This document shows, in pieces, positions 1-8,864 of a stretch of DNA of 60,586 bases; the stretch's first letter is position 1; the number at the start of each line of letters is the position of its first letter. Under the pieces are notes generated by a model, which saw only the letters and a program-made list of their open reading frames with translations, had not been told where the DNA came from and searched no databases. Position numbers and translations under genes: made by a program. Where the stretch lies: NCBI GenBank assembly GCA_020443325.1, contig JAGRIK010000234.1, forward strand, positions 1 to 60,586, given 5' to 3'. Source of the DNA: Halioglobus sp. GTDB lineage: Bacteria; Pseudomonadota; Gammaproteobacteria; Pseudomonadales; Halieaceae.

Positions 1-1
1 C

Positions 2-412
2 ATCATTGATTACATTCGCAAGATCGAGTTCGATACATTGCTGTTCTTCCTCGGTATCCTGCTGATCGTCGGGATGCTGAAGCAGATCGGCGCGCTGCAC
101 ACCATCACCCAGCTCTATGATGTGGCCGTTCCAGGCGTCGCGAACTTCCTGATCGGCTGTCTGTCGGCCATCATTGACAACGTCCCCCTGACCGCAGCCG
201 TGTTGAAGTCCAACCTCGATATGCCGGTGAGCGACTGGCTGGGCTTCACCTATTGTGTCGGCGTGGGCGGGTCACTGCTGGCTATCGGGTCGGCCTCAGG
301 CGTACTGATGATGAGCAAGATCGACGGCCTGGGCTTTATCAGCTACCTGCGCTATACCCCCCACCTCATCGCGGCGTATGCGGTGGGGTATACCCTCGTC
401 CTTGTGCTGTAA
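2..412 (+). CDS. nhaD: NhaD-type Na+/H+ antiporter, C-terminal part (partial)
   Basis: The reading frame is already open at base 2, so this is the last 136 codons of a gene starting outside the window. It shows the end of a polytopic membrane protein: a helix with FFLGILLIVGML, then SAIIDNVPLTAAV, then GVGGSLLAIGSASGV, then a final hydrophobic helix ending in LVLVL. The DNVPLTA and GGSLLAIGSASG stretches are typical of the NhaD branch of the ion transporter superfamily, which exchanges Na+ or Li+ for H+ at the inner membrane in many marine bacteria. The assignment is by recalled motif similarity. The ion specificity cannot be read from this fragment. Confidence 0.85.
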   Translation: MIDYIRKIEFDTLLFFLGILLIVGMLKQIGALHTITQLYDVAVPGVANFLIGCLSAIIDNVPLTAAVLKSNLDMPVSDWLGFTYCVGVGGSLLAIGSASGVLMMSKIDGLGFISYLRYTPHLIAAYAVGYTLVLVL

Positions 413-560
413 CGCTGAGGGCTTGCCGGTATCGGGCCGCCGTAATATTGCCAATCTTTATTCCATTGCCTGCATATACAACATCCGCCGTTGGCCTATA
501 CTCAACATTGACCGCGCCCGACTGGCGCCAGCGAGGAGGTAGGCAACCCCTTTTGCACAG

Positions 561-869
561 GTGACGAAAACCCTGATCAGACCACTGTTCACTTCGGCAC
601 TTCTTGTCCTCGTGTCAGTGTGGGCTCCCACCCACAGCCTCGGCAACAGTCCTGCGACTGATGTCTATCTCAGCAATACCACATTATCGTTCATCGGCAT
701 CCAGAGCCATTATCCGGCCAAGCCCGATGGCGATAACCAGAAGTTTTACCGCTGCGCTGAAAGTGCGGTTGATATTCAGCGCAAGCAACCCGACCCGGAC
801 TGCCCCGTGCATGTTTCCGCGACGGGTATTACGTTTAATGTCAGCCAGGCCCGCGCCCCGCCCCAGTAA
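561..869 (+). CDS. Small putative exported protein of unknown function
   Basis: This 102-residue protein starts at GTG. An in-frame stop lies just upstream, at 540-542, so no longer version is possible. Residues 1-28 look like a Sec signal peptide (Lys-Thr-Leu-Ile-Arg, then a hydrophobic LFTSALLVLVSVW stretch, then a likely cut near AP-T-HS-LG). The mature part has two cysteines (in FYRCAES and PDCPVHV) that could form a disulfide. A good AGGAGGT sequence lies at 534-540, but it is about 20 bases from the GTG, which is further than usual. I recognise no family. It lies between nhaD and a CBS protein on the same strand. Confidence 0.5.
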   Translation: MTKTLIRPLFTSALLVLVSVWAPTHSLGNSPATDVYLSNTTLSFIGIQSHYPAKPDGDNQKFYRCAESAVDIQRKQPDPDCPVHVSATGITFNVSQARAPPQ

Positions 870-961
870 TACGGTTGTTACCCAAAACACCTAAAACAAC
901 TTATTGGAACAGTGTGCCGCCGCCATCCCGCGCAGGCACGTTGGGTCTGGAGCGTACATTC

Positions 962-1537
962 ATGTCTATATCAAAAGCAGTAGATCCGTTATTTACAACC
1001 ACTATTCGCAATATCCAGCGGCCATCGGATATCAGCCCGTTGACCCTGCAGAGCCCCGCGATCGAGGTCCTGAATGACTTCACCCGGCAGAATCCACTGA
1101 TGCTGGAACAGAATACTTCCATCAACGATGCGCGCGAGATCATGCGTCGCACACACACCAGAATGTTCCTGGTAATCGATTCGCATGAACTGTTCTGCGG
1201 CATCATCACACTGGATGACCTGGTGTCAGAGAAGGTGATGAAAAAGATGGCCATTTCACAACTGCGGCGCGACGAACTGACGGTAGCGTATGTGATGACA
1301 CCTCGTAACCGCCTGCGCGCCATCGACCTGAAGACGTTCCAGCTCGCCTCTGTCGGCGAAATTCTGGCGCTCATGCAGGATTACGGTGAGCAGCAAATGG
1401 TCGTGGTGGATACACCCAATGGGTCAATACGGGGTTATGTCTCTGCCCACGGTATCGCCCGCAGGATGCACACGCCGTTGGTAATCAACGAACGGGCGGT
1501 GTTGTTCGCAGACATCTTCACGACCATAGCCGTTTAG
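962..1537 (+). CDS. CBS-domain protein
   Basis: The protein is 191 residues from the ATG at 962 and starts MSISKAVDPLF. A longer frame runs back to a TTG at 875, but that stretch has no protein-like character. Two CBS motifs follow: residues about 40-105 (DFTRQNPLML, then MRRTHTRMFLVID, then CGIITLDDL) and about 125-185 (VMTPRNRLRAID, then QQMVVVDTPNGSIRGYVSA). Such pairs bind adenine nucleotides and act as energy or redox sensors. There is no attached catalytic or transport domain. It could regulate a neighbouring transporter, but that is inference. It ends at a bidirectional hairpin shared with the convergent SLC13 gene. Confidence 0.8.
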   Translation: MSISKAVDPLFTTTIRNIQRPSDISPLTLQSPAIEVLNDFTRQNPLMLEQNTSINDAREIMRRTHTRMFLVIDSHELFCGIITLDDLVSEKVMKKMAISQLRRDELTVAYVMTPRNRLRAIDLKTFQLASVGEILALMQDYGEQQMVVVDTPNGSIRGYVSAHGIARRMHTPLVINERAVLFADIFTTIAV

Positions 1538-1554
1538 CGCGAGCCGTTAACGAA

Positions 1555-1586
1555 TGCGTCGAGCGGGGTCGCGCTCGCTCGACGCA
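1555..1586. terminator. Hairpin between convergent genes
   Basis: The arms TGCGTCGAGCG (1555-1565) and CGCTCGACGCA (1576-1586) are perfectly complementary around a 10-base loop. It sits in the 59-base gap between the CBS gene and the SLC13 gene, which converge here. There is no clear T-run on either side, so it may be a weak terminator or simply an mRNA 3' stabiliser. Confidence 0.55.
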
Positions 1587-1596
1587 CTCGCACCGG

Positions 1597-3381
1597 TCAG
1601 TTGAAGGGCCAGATCAGTGGTGCCAGGAGAACCGTCACCAGGCCCAACAGAATATTGAGCGGCACACCGATGCGCAGGTAGTCGGTGAAACGGTACCCAC
1701 CGGGGCCGTAAACCATCAGGTTGGTCTGGTAACCTATCGGCGTGGCAAAGCTGGCCGAGGCGGCCATCATCAGGCAGACAATAAAGGGCCAGAGCGACAC
1801 ATCGAGCGAGTCAGCTGCGGACTGCGCAATGGGAAACATCAGCACCGCCGCGGCGTTATTGGTGATGATTTCAGTCAGCAACGTGGTGAGCCCGTATATC
1901 ACCAGCAGCACCAGCCAGGGGTTCTCACCTACCAGCGACAGCCCACTGCTGGCGATCGCGTGCGCGGCACCGCTCACCTCCAGGGCGCTGCCCAACCCCA
2001 GGGAGGCGCCGATCATCACCAGCACTGACCAGTCGATACTGGCGCGCGCTGAAACGGCGCTGGTGCAGCGGGTCACCAGCATGGCTCCACCGGCGAGCAG
2101 CGCGGCTTCCAGCATCGACAACCAGCCCACTGTCGCCAGCGCTACCATCACCAGCAGAATCGAAGCCGCCAACCAGGCCCGGTCGTGCCGTGGCACCGCC
2201 TCTCCCTGCAACGGGTGAACCAGCAGGAAATCGCGGTTGTGTTGCTGTTGTTGCACGAAAGCCGGACGCGATTCCAGCAACAGGGTATCCCCGGGGTGCA
2301 ATACGATATCGCCAATCCTGCCATCAATGCGTTCGCCGTTGCGGGCCACTGCAATCACCACGGCATCGTATTGTGACCGGAACTTCGTATCGCGGATGGT
2401 ATGCCCTATCAGGGGGCAGGTTGCGGATAACACCACTTCGACGAGCTGGCTGTTGCTCCGCGGAGCGGTCAGGTCAAACAGGTTCTCCGGTGCCGGCACC
2501 AGCCCGGGTTGGCGCACCAGGTCGACCACAGAGCTGACCGCGCCCACGAACACAAGGCGGTCACCCGCAAGCAGCACCTCATCCGGAGATACCGCCACGA
2601 CGACATTGTCGCTGCGCCAGATGCCGGAAAGGAAAACGCCCGGCAGGTGTCGCAAGCCGGCGCGCTCGATACTTTTGCCAATCAGCGGACTGCCGTTGCT
2701 CACCATAAATTCAATCGTGTATTCGCGCACGCTGCCGCCCTGTAGCAGCGGCGGAATACGCTCGGGCAGCAACCAGCCCTGAACCACAATCATGTAAAGA
2801 AAGCCGACCAGCGCGATCGGAACCCCGACGGCTGCAATCTCGAAAAAGCCCATCGGCCCGAGCGTCGTGTTCTCCAACACGAGCCCATGAATAATCAGGT
2901 TGGTGCTGGTGCCGATCAACGTGCAACAACCGCCAAGGATTGCGGCGTAACTCAATGGCAGCATCAGTTTGGAGACCGACAACTGGTAACGCCGACACCA
3001 TTCCTCCACCACAGGCACCAGCATGGCAACAACGGGCGTATTGTTAAGGAAAGCGCTCAGCCCCATGACGGGCAACATCAAGCGCGATTGCGCTCCGACT
3101 ATGCTCCGCGGCTTCCCCAGCAACCGCGAGCCAAACGCCTGCACCGCTCCGGTGTCGACCAGGCCTGCCACGACGACATAGAGTACCGCGACGGTGACCA
3201 ACCCGGGGTTGGAGAAACCGGCGAGGGCCTGGGTGGTATCCAATATTCCCAGAAGCAACAGGCTGGCAAGCGCAGCGACCAACACCGCTTCCGGCGGGAA
3301 ACGGTTGCTTACCAGGCAGGCTAGGCTGGACAGGATGACCAGCAGTGTGACCCACGCATCCGCCGACATTAACACTTCCAT
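1597..3381 (-). CDS. SLC13/DASS-type permease with two TrkA-C (RCK_C) domains
   Basis: This 594-residue inner-membrane transporter has the split layout of the DASS/ArsB-like family. About 200 residues of N-terminal helices contain the loop SAFLNNTPVVAM and GTSTNLIIHG. Two soluble TrkA-C domains follow at about 225-285 and 310-385 (PLIGKSI...GDRLVFVG and PLIGHTI...GDTLLLES). A second membrane half carries TEIITNNAAAVLMFP and GYQTNLMVYGPGGY. The paired N-N-T and T-N-L motifs are the Na+/anion-binding clusters of the family. The substrate (sulfate, dicarboxylate or another anion) cannot be told. A second ATG at 3369 has a GGAAG box at better spacing and is a possible alternative start. Confidence 0.85.
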   Translation of the reverse strand: MEVLMSADAWVTLLVILSSLACLVSNRFPPEAVLVAALASLLLLGILDTTQALAGFSNPGLVTVAVLYVVVAGLVDTGAVQAFGSRLLGKPRSIVGAQSRLMLPVMGLSAFLNNTPVVAMLVPVVEEWCRRYQLSVSKLMLPLSYAAILGGCCTLIGTSTNLIIHGLVLENTTLGPMGFFEIAAVGVPIALVGFLYMIVVQGWLLPERIPPLLQGGSVREYTIEFMVSNGSPLIGKSIERAGLRHLPGVFLSGIWRSDNVVVAVSPDEVLLAGDRLVFVGAVSSVVDLVRQPGLVPAPENLFDLTAPRSNSQLVEVVLSATCPLIGHTIRDTKFRSQYDAVVIAVARNGERIDGRIGDIVLHPGDTLLLESRPAFVQQQQHNRDFLLVHPLQGEAVPRHDRAWLAASILLVMVALATVGWLSMLEAALLAGGAMLVTRCTSAVSARASIDWSVLVMIGASLGLGSALEVSGAAHAIASSGLSLVGENPWLVLLVIYGLTTLLTEIITNNAAAVLMFPIAQSAADSLDVSLWPFIVCLMMAASASFATPIGYQTNLMVYGPGGYRFTDYLRIGVPLNILLGLVTVLLAPLIWPFN

Positions 3382-3426
3382 AACGCTATATTTCCTTCAA
3401 GGGACGCTATTCAAATGGCCTGGCAC

Positions 3427-4383
3427 TTAACTGCGCTGCACCACGTAAACCATGTAAGCGATGTAGATGCAGACAAAAATACCGCCCCAGGTACGCGAGA
3501 TAGTAGCGGAGCGACTGGTCACGACGGCCAGCAAAATCAGCATGGTAGCGACAATAACCATGACAATATCGAAGTTGCTGATCGCATCGAAGGGCAGTTT
3601 CTTGATACTGGCCGTTACCCCCAGTATCCAGAGAATGTTGAAGATGTTGGATCCCACGACATTGCCCACGGCAATATCCGCTTCCTTGCGATAGGCGGCC
3701 ATCGCGGAAGCCATCAACTCGGGGAGCGAGGTGCCAATGGCGATAATGGTCAGGCCGATAACGGCATCGCCCACGCCCCAACCCCGCGCAAGCGCGACAG
3801 CGCCCTGCACCGCCCATTCGCCTCCCAGATAGAGACCGACGATACCTGCCATGATGAAGGCAACAGACCGCGAGACCGAATGCGTAACAGGCGCAGGGGA
3901 CTCATCGCTGCCAGGCGGGCTGGAGATAGAGAAGATGTACATCATGAAGAGCAGGAAGAACAACAGCAGGATGCCGCCATCCAGGCGGCTGATACTTAAC
4001 TCGTGCTTTGTGGCAAACAGGGCCGCGTTGGCCAGGAAGCCGAGAAGGATGGCTGCGCTGAGTGAAAACGGGATCTCTGACACCACGGTCGAGCTGTGCA
4101 CGTGCAACGGATAGATCATTGCGGCAACACCCAGCACGACCAGGATGTTAAACAGGTTGCTACCCAGGACATTGGCGACCGCCAGGTCCGCGCTGCCTTG
4201 CAGCCCCGCGGTGACACTGACCAGCATTTCCGGCATGGAGGTGCCGAAAGACACCACCGTAAGCCCGATCATCAGCGGGGACACACCGTATCTGGACGCA
4301 ATAGAGGATGCACCCTTGACCAGCAAATCGGCAGCTGCAACCAACAGCACCAAACCCGCTGCGGTTTGAAGAACATCCTGCAT
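3427..4383 (-). CDS. Calcium/sodium antiporter (CaCA family, YrbG-like)
   Basis: The 318-residue protein starts at MQDVLQTA, preceded by AGGGAGAG; a longer frame to 4446 is poorly supported. It has ten or so hydrophobic segments and the two inverted alpha repeats of the Ca2+/cation antiporter family. Repeat 1 has SFGTSMPE and VANVLGSNLFNI. Repeat 2 has AIGTSLPE and VGNVVGSNIFNI. The acidic residue of each G-T-S-x-P-E motif binds the ions. It would exchange Na+ (or H+) against Ca2+ across the inner membrane. The 45-base gap to the SLC13 gene downstream on the same strand suggests co-transcription. Confidence 0.9.
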   Translation of the reverse strand: MQDVLQTAAGLVLLVAAADLLVKGASSIASRYGVSPLMIGLTVVSFGTSMPEMLVSVTAGLQGSADLAVANVLGSNLFNILVVLGVAAMIYPLHVHSSTVVSEIPFSLSAAILLGFLANAALFATKHELSISRLDGGILLLFFLLFMMYIFSISSPPGSDESPAPVTHSVSRSVAFIMAGIVGLYLGGEWAVQGAVALARGWGVGDAVIGLTIIAIGTSLPELMASAMAAYRKEADIAVGNVVGSNIFNILWILGVTASIKKLPFDAISNFDIVMVIVATMLILLAVVTSRSATISRTWGGIFVCIYIAYMVYVVQRS

Positions 4384-4452
4384 TGCTTTTGAACTCTCCC
4401 TTGAACCCTGTATCCTGACACCCGGTGCATCTTGCCACACACCCATTTAAGT

Positions 4453-4478
4453 CTCTAGCAATCGACAGTATGCTAGAG
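4453..4478. promoter_or_regulatory. Perfect inverted repeat upstream of glutaminase (operator candidate)
   Basis: CTCTAGCA (4453-4460) and TGCTAGAG (4471-4478) are perfect 8-base arms separated by 10 bases. It lies in the 129-base divergent spacer between the Ca2+/Na+ antiporter and glutaminase genes. The geometry fits a dimeric repressor or activator site, or a promoter-overlapping operator. No regulator is identified. Confidence 0.35.
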
Positions 4479-4512
4479 CATCCCGTAAATACGCCACTGA
4501 ACGGAAGGTACC

Positions 4513-5532
4513 ATGCGACTCTCTCGAATAGCCAAACTGGCAGTACTATTATTGACGTGCGTCACAGCAGGCGTGCGCGCAGATCAAGCCCTCACGCCGG
4601 CCGATATTGAAACGGCCCTGACTACCGCCTTCGCAAAGTACAAGGGCCTGCAGGAAGGTGCCAATGCCGACTATATCCCGGCGCTGGCCAAGGTCGACCC
4701 GAACTTGTACGGCATCGCCCTGGTAACCCCCGACGGCAAGATCTATACCGCAGGCGACATTAAGTCGGAAGTCTCCATTCAGTCAATTTCAAAAGTGTTT
4801 ACCATGGCACTGGTGATTGAAGAAGCGGGCCCGGAAGCCATCTCCAGTAATATGGGGGTAGATGCCACCGGCCAGGTGTTCAACTCAATCGTGGCCGTGG
4901 AGCAGTACCAGGGCTCCGAGATGAACCCACTGGTCAACGCCGGGGCGATAACGGCCACCAGCATGGTATCGGGCAACAGCCGCGATGAAATATGGAACAA
5001 GATTCTTCATTTTTATGAAGATTTCGCCGGGCGGAAACTGGCAGTCAATCAGGAAGTCTTTGAGTCGGAAGCGGCCACCAACCAGCGCAACCAGGCGATC
5101 GCCAGCCTTATGTATGCCTACGGGCACATCAAGGACAACCCCGCCCAGGCAACCGACATTTATACCGAGCAGTGTTCCGTCAGCGTGAATGTGCAGGATC
5201 TTGCCACGATGGCGGCCACGCTTGCGAACGGAGGGCGCAACCCACTGACGGGCAAACAGGTGATGAGCTCACAGAATGTTGCCGAAGTGCTCGCGGTCAT
5301 GGCGACTGCCGGGCTTTACGATGACTCCGGGCAGTGGTTGTACCTCACTGGCCTGCCTGCCAAAAGCGGCGTGGGCGGCGGCATTATTGCGGTATCCCCG
5401 GGGCGCTTCGGCATCGCTGTTATCTCGCCTCCGCTGGATGCAGCGGGCAACAGCGTGCGCGCGCAGAAGGCTATCGCCGACATCTCCAATGCGCTCGGCG
5501 GCAACCCCTACGAGGTTACACCTGTAGAATAG
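4513..5532 (+). CDS. glsA: Glutaminase A with signal peptide
   Basis: This 339-residue protein hydrolyses L-glutamine to glutamate and ammonia. It belongs to the serine-dependent beta-lactamase-like glutaminase family. The Ser-Lys dyad is visible as SISK at residues 91-94 within SIQSISKVF. MNPLVNAGAI and a C-terminal glycine-rich KSGVGGGI loop are also family hallmarks. Unlike the cytoplasmic E. coli enzymes, it starts with a signal peptide (MRLSRIAKLAVLLLTCVTAGVRA, cut before DQA), so it should act in the periplasm. Length without the leader, about 315, is normal. An AAGG box precedes the ATG. Confidence 0.92.
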   Translation: MRLSRIAKLAVLLLTCVTAGVRADQALTPADIETALTTAFAKYKGLQEGANADYIPALAKVDPNLYGIALVTPDGKIYTAGDIKSEVSIQSISKVFTMALVIEEAGPEAISSNMGVDATGQVFNSIVAVEQYQGSEMNPLVNAGAITATSMVSGNSRDEIWNKILHFYEDFAGRKLAVNQEVFESEAATNQRNQAIASLMYAYGHIKDNPAQATDIYTEQCSVSVNVQDLATMAATLANGGRNPLTGKQVMSSQNVAEVLAVMATAGLYDDSGQWLYLTGLPAKSGVGGGIIAVSPGRFGIAVISPPLDAAGNSVRAQKAIADISNALGGNPYEVTPVE

Positions 5533-5562
5533 GACGCGGGCGGCGCGGCCCGATCGCTGGCC

Positions 5563-6369
5563 TCAATAGCGTTCGGGTACATACGTGACCGGATAGTTCG
5601 CCCCCTCGTCTTTAACCACTTTGCGCTTGCCCAGTTTAACTGCCGGCAGGGGCAATTCCTCGTACGGGATTTTCGCCAACAGGTGGCTCATGACATTCAA
5701 CCGTACCCGCCGCTTGTCCTCGGACCGGGCGACGTACCAGGGCGCCCACGGCGAATCGCTCGCCCTGAACATGGCTTCACGGGCCGCGGTGTAGGCGTCC
5801 CAGTGGTGGTAGGACTTGAGGTCCATCTCCGACAACTTCCAGGTCTTGCGACCATCGTGCACGCGGTCTTCCAGGCGCCGCTGCTGTTCCTCGGGACTCA
5901 CTTCCAACCAGTATTTAAGCAGGATAATGCCAGAATCGACCATCGCGCGCTCGATCGTCGGCACCTGGCCGAGAAAGTGTTCAGCCTCGTCCTCGGTGCA
6001 AAAATTCAGGACACGCTCGATACCGGCGCGGTTGTACCAACTGCGGTCAAAAATGACGATCTCGCCCGCGGCGGGGAAATGCTGTATGTAGCGCTGGAAA
6101 TATAACTGGGTTTTCTCGCGTTCCGTCGGCGCGGGCAGCGCGACCACACGAAAAATACGCGGGCTGACGCGTTCTGTAATCGCTTTGATGACTCCTCCCT
6201 TGCCAGCGCCATCACGACCTTCAAACACGATACACACTTTCAGGCCGTTGTGGACTACCCATCGCTGCAGATGGACCAGCTCAACATGCAGTCGCTCCAG
6301 CTCTTTTTCGTACACCTTGCGACGCATCTTTTCGGCTTTGCCCGCTGGCTTCTTGTCCTTTTTGGTCAC
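5563..6369 (-). CDS. ppk2: Polyphosphate kinase 2 (PPK2, short form)
   Basis: The 268-residue protein starts with GTG, preceded by AGGGAG. It has a basic, helical N-terminus (KKDKKPAGKAEKMRRK), the Walker A loop GRDGAGKGG at 51-59 and the Walker B/lid segment IVIFDRSWYNRAG at about 104-116. PPK2 enzymes transfer phosphate from polyphosphate to NDPs or NMPs. The single-domain length fits class I (NDP-phosphorylating) or III enzymes; which one cannot be decided by eye. It is followed, on the same strand, by no close partner: the porin upstream is 30 bases away. Confidence 0.9.
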   Translation of the reverse strand: MTKKDKKPAGKAEKMRRKVYEKELERLHVELVHLQRWVVHNGLKVCIVFEGRDGAGKGGVIKAITERVSPRIFRVVALPAPTEREKTQLYFQRYIQHFPAAGEIVIFDRSWYNRAGIERVLNFCTEDEAEHFLGQVPTIERAMVDSGIILLKYWLEVSPEEQQRRLEDRVHDGRKTWKLSEMDLKSYHHWDAYTAAREAMFRASDSPWAPWYVARSEDKRRVRLNVMSHLLAKIPYEELPLPAVKLGKRKVVKDEGANYPVTYVPERY

Positions 6370-6399
6370 GGCACGCTCCCTTGCGATTCTGTTGTTCGA

Positions 6400-7842
6400 C
6401 TACTGTTGCCGCAGCAGGTCCCCGGTATCGAAATCCACTTTCAGGCTGAACTGGATTCGGTAATCGGAGCCGGTACTGCCATCCACATCCTCGCGCTGGC
6501 CCCAGATAAATTCGGTACCGAGCAGGACATGGTCAACGGGATAGTGCAGCAGGTTGATCTGTGCGATCTGGCCCTGTTTAAACTCATTCCCTCCCTGGCC
6601 ATCGGTGGTGTCGAGATCGGTCATGGACCAGCCCAGGGAGGTCGACCATCGCTCATTCCAGAAATGGTCGTAGTAGGTGCTTATGCCCCACAACGGCACG
6701 GTCTCTGCACCTGCGATGGTAATATCCGCTGAATCAGGCGCGATATCCACACCGCCGTCATTCATGTAGTTGCCGATGCCCTTGCCGTAAGCGACCTGGA
6801 GTTTGAGCTGGTCGGCACCCCAGGTATTGATGCCGGCACTGGTATTGATACCCCAGCCAATCTCATAGTCCTTGGAGCCGGTATCCAGTCGTTCGAAACC
6901 GAGCTTGCGCACAATACCGGCGGCCTGGACATGCCCGAAATCGCCGTTGTGGCGATACCGGGCGGTCAGGTCGGGAACATTGTTGTACGACTGGAACACC
7001 TCCGCCGCCGTGCTGTCGGTGGATTCGCAGTCCTCGGGCGGGTTGGGCAGATCGCAGTTGCTGGTATTCCTGAACTCGCCGACGGTCAACGCTGTGCTGG
7101 GATCTTCCAGACTGATCGCAAACACATCATCGCCCAGGGGAAAGGTGTAGCGTGCCTGCTGGTTGCGGTAAAACACCATGCCCGTGGGGCCCCAGTAATC
7201 GATAGTGTTGGGGAAGATATCGATGTCCATGAAGTTGGACCAGGTCTGGCCCATACCAAACTCCTTGTAGGTCGCCCAGGCCTGTCGCAGCCTGAATGTG
7301 GTCTGGCCCTGGTCTGACCCTACGCCAAACAACTCGCCCTCCAACCAGAAGGTGACATCCTCGCCGTAGTTGCCTTTTATGCCCAGGCGCGACTGCCGCA
7401 CACTGAACAAAAAATCTCCGTCATTGCCGTAAGCACCACTCTGCACGGGAATGGTGGATACCCGCAGCGTGTCCTCCCAATCGGGATCCACGCGCTTGAA
7501 ATCATAGATCGCATCGGCCTGGGCAAAGCCATAGACTTTCGCCGAGAGTTTCCTCTCAGGGCTTGCGGGTGCTTTAGGGCTCGTATTCGCCAATGCTGCA
7601 GGCTGCGCCTGTGGGGCGGCCTCTGCCGGCACCACTGTCGGGGCGTGCTCACCCGCCTTGAGCGCCTGCAGTTGCGCCTCCATCGCCTCCAGCATCTTCT
7701 GTTGTTGCTGCATGACGACTTTCTGCTGGTTGAGCTGCTCTTCGAGCGCTGCGATTCTCTGCGCATCAGTAGCGGCCTCAACCTGTTGCACGCCCGCAGC
7801 CGTGACAACAGCGAGCAACATTGTTCTTACTGTAGTGGTCAT
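6400..7842 (-). CDS. DcaP-like outer-membrane porin
   Basis: The start is MTTTVRTMLLAVV with a GAGGAG box. The 480-residue product has a signal peptide cut near VEA-ATD, then an N-terminal coiled coil (IAALEEQLNQQKVVMQQQQKML, residues about 25-65), then a Pro/Ala linker and a beta-rich body with alternating aromatic strands. It ends in ...RIQFSLKVDFDTGDLLRQQ. The coiled coil followed by KVYGFAQADAIYDF is typical of DcaP-type trimeric channels that take up small acids in Acinetobacter and relatives. Substrate is unknown. The two cysteines in NTSNCDLPNPPEDCES probably form a disulfide in an external loop. Confidence 0.8.
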   Translation of the reverse strand: MTTTVRTMLLAVVTAAGVQQVEAATDAQRIAALEEQLNQQKVVMQQQQKMLEAMEAQLQALKAGEHAPTVVPAEAAPQAQPAALANTSPKAPASPERKLSAKVYGFAQADAIYDFKRVDPDWEDTLRVSTIPVQSGAYGNDGDFLFSVRQSRLGIKGNYGEDVTFWLEGELFGVGSDQGQTTFRLRQAWATYKEFGMGQTWSNFMDIDIFPNTIDYWGPTGMVFYRNQQARYTFPLGDDVFAISLEDPSTALTVGEFRNTSNCDLPNPPEDCESTDSTAAEVFQSYNNVPDLTARYRHNGDFGHVQAAGIVRKLGFERLDTGSKDYEIGWGINTSAGINTWGADQLKLQVAYGKGIGNYMNDGGVDIAPDSADITIAGAETVPLWGISTYYDHFWNERWSTSLGWSMTDLDTTDGQGGNEFKQGQIAQINLLHYPVDHVLLGTEFIWGQREDVDGSTGSDYRIQFSLKVDFDTGDLLRQQ

Positions 7843-7859
7843 TCCCGTTACTCCTCTCC

Positions 7860-8864
7860 CTAGGCCGCCAGCGCAGCCAGCCCACGCTCTATGCACCACA
7901 TCGCCGACAGGGAACCGAGGATGTAGATCGGCACCGGTAGCAGGCGGTCCTGCCATGGCTGTAGCGGCTTGCGAATAACGAACCAGATAGCCAGCACTAC
8001 TGCAATGAACGCAATCTGCCCCACTTCAATACCCACGTTGAAAAACAGCAGGGCCAGCGGCACATTGTCCTGCGGCAGGCCTGTCTCGGCCAGTGCCCCG
8101 GCGAAGCCCATCCCGTGCAGCAGGCCGAAGCCGCCGGCCAGCCACCAGGGGTTGCGCCAGAGCATATCGTGTTTTGCCGTACGGGTGAGTTCCACCGCGA
8201 GGATAAAAATACTCAGGGCTATCGCGAACTCCACCAGCGCTACCGGGTAATCGAAGAAACCCAACGTCACCAGGGACAACGTAATACTGTGTCCCAGGGT
8301 AAAAGCCGTGATGGTCCAGAGCAGGCGAGTCCCGCCGCCCACCAGCAACAGCAGGCCAAACACGAACAACAGGTGGTCGAAGCCGCCCCAGATATGTTCC
8401 ATCCCGAGCCAGGTGTAATTGCCCGCCACATCGCCGGCGGTGGATTCGGCGGGAATGACAAATTCAGCCTGTTCCGTGCTGAGCACCTGCTGGTACTGGC
8501 GACCGTCGAGCAGGCTTACCATCACCATCGCGGACGCCTGGTTCGCGCCCAACCCGGACACGCCAAGGGTCTGTCCCACCAAGCCTTCTTCACCGATCTG
8601 TTCGCATTGCAACTGCCAGCTGGTGACCACCCCGGTGTCCTCGAGCTGTGGCTCACTGGCGTTTGTCACCGTACACGTTTCGGGCCACAGGGGGCGTAGC
8701 GGTATATTGCTGACACCCTGTGCCGGCGTCTTCCACACCACGTTGTATTGCTGCGGGGCAATCTCCTGCACATTCAGCAGGGAGGGTGCAAAACGGTGGG
8801 CATGGGCGCCCTGCGCAAGGCTGAAACCCAGCAACAGGCCCAGCAGGATATGCAAGCTCTTCAT
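7860..8864 (-). CDS. HupE/UreJ_2 family membrane protein
   Basis: The 334-residue protein has a signal peptide (MKSLHILLGLLLGFSLAQGAHA), a periplasmic beta domain up to about residue 145, and then about six membrane helices. The helices carry WLGMEHIWGGFDHLLFVFGL, TAFTLGHSITLSL and GFGLLHGMGFAGAL. The histidines in these helices (EHIWGGFDH, GHSIT, LLHGMGFA) are those conserved in the HupE/UreJ group, which has been linked to nickel or cobalt transport. No hydrogenase or urease gene is nearby. Its ATG overlaps the stop of the upstream peptidyl-prolyl isomerase gene (ATGA), so the two are translationally coupled. Confidence 0.8.
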   Translation of the reverse strand: MKSLHILLGLLLGFSLAQGAHAHRFAPSLLNVQEIAPQQYNVVWKTPAQGVSNIPLRPLWPETCTVTNASEPQLEDTGVVTSWQLQCEQIGEEGLVGQTLGVSGLGANQASAMVMVSLLDGRQYQQVLSTEQAEFVIPAESTAGDVAGNYTWLGMEHIWGGFDHLLFVFGLLLLVGGGTRLLWTITAFTLGHSITLSLVTLGFFDYPVALVEFAIALSIFILAVELTRTAKHDMLWRNPWWLAGGFGLLHGMGFAGALAETGLPQDNVPLALLFFNVGIEVGQIAFIAVVLAIWFVIRKPLQPWQDRLLPVPIYILGSLSAMWCIERGLAALAA

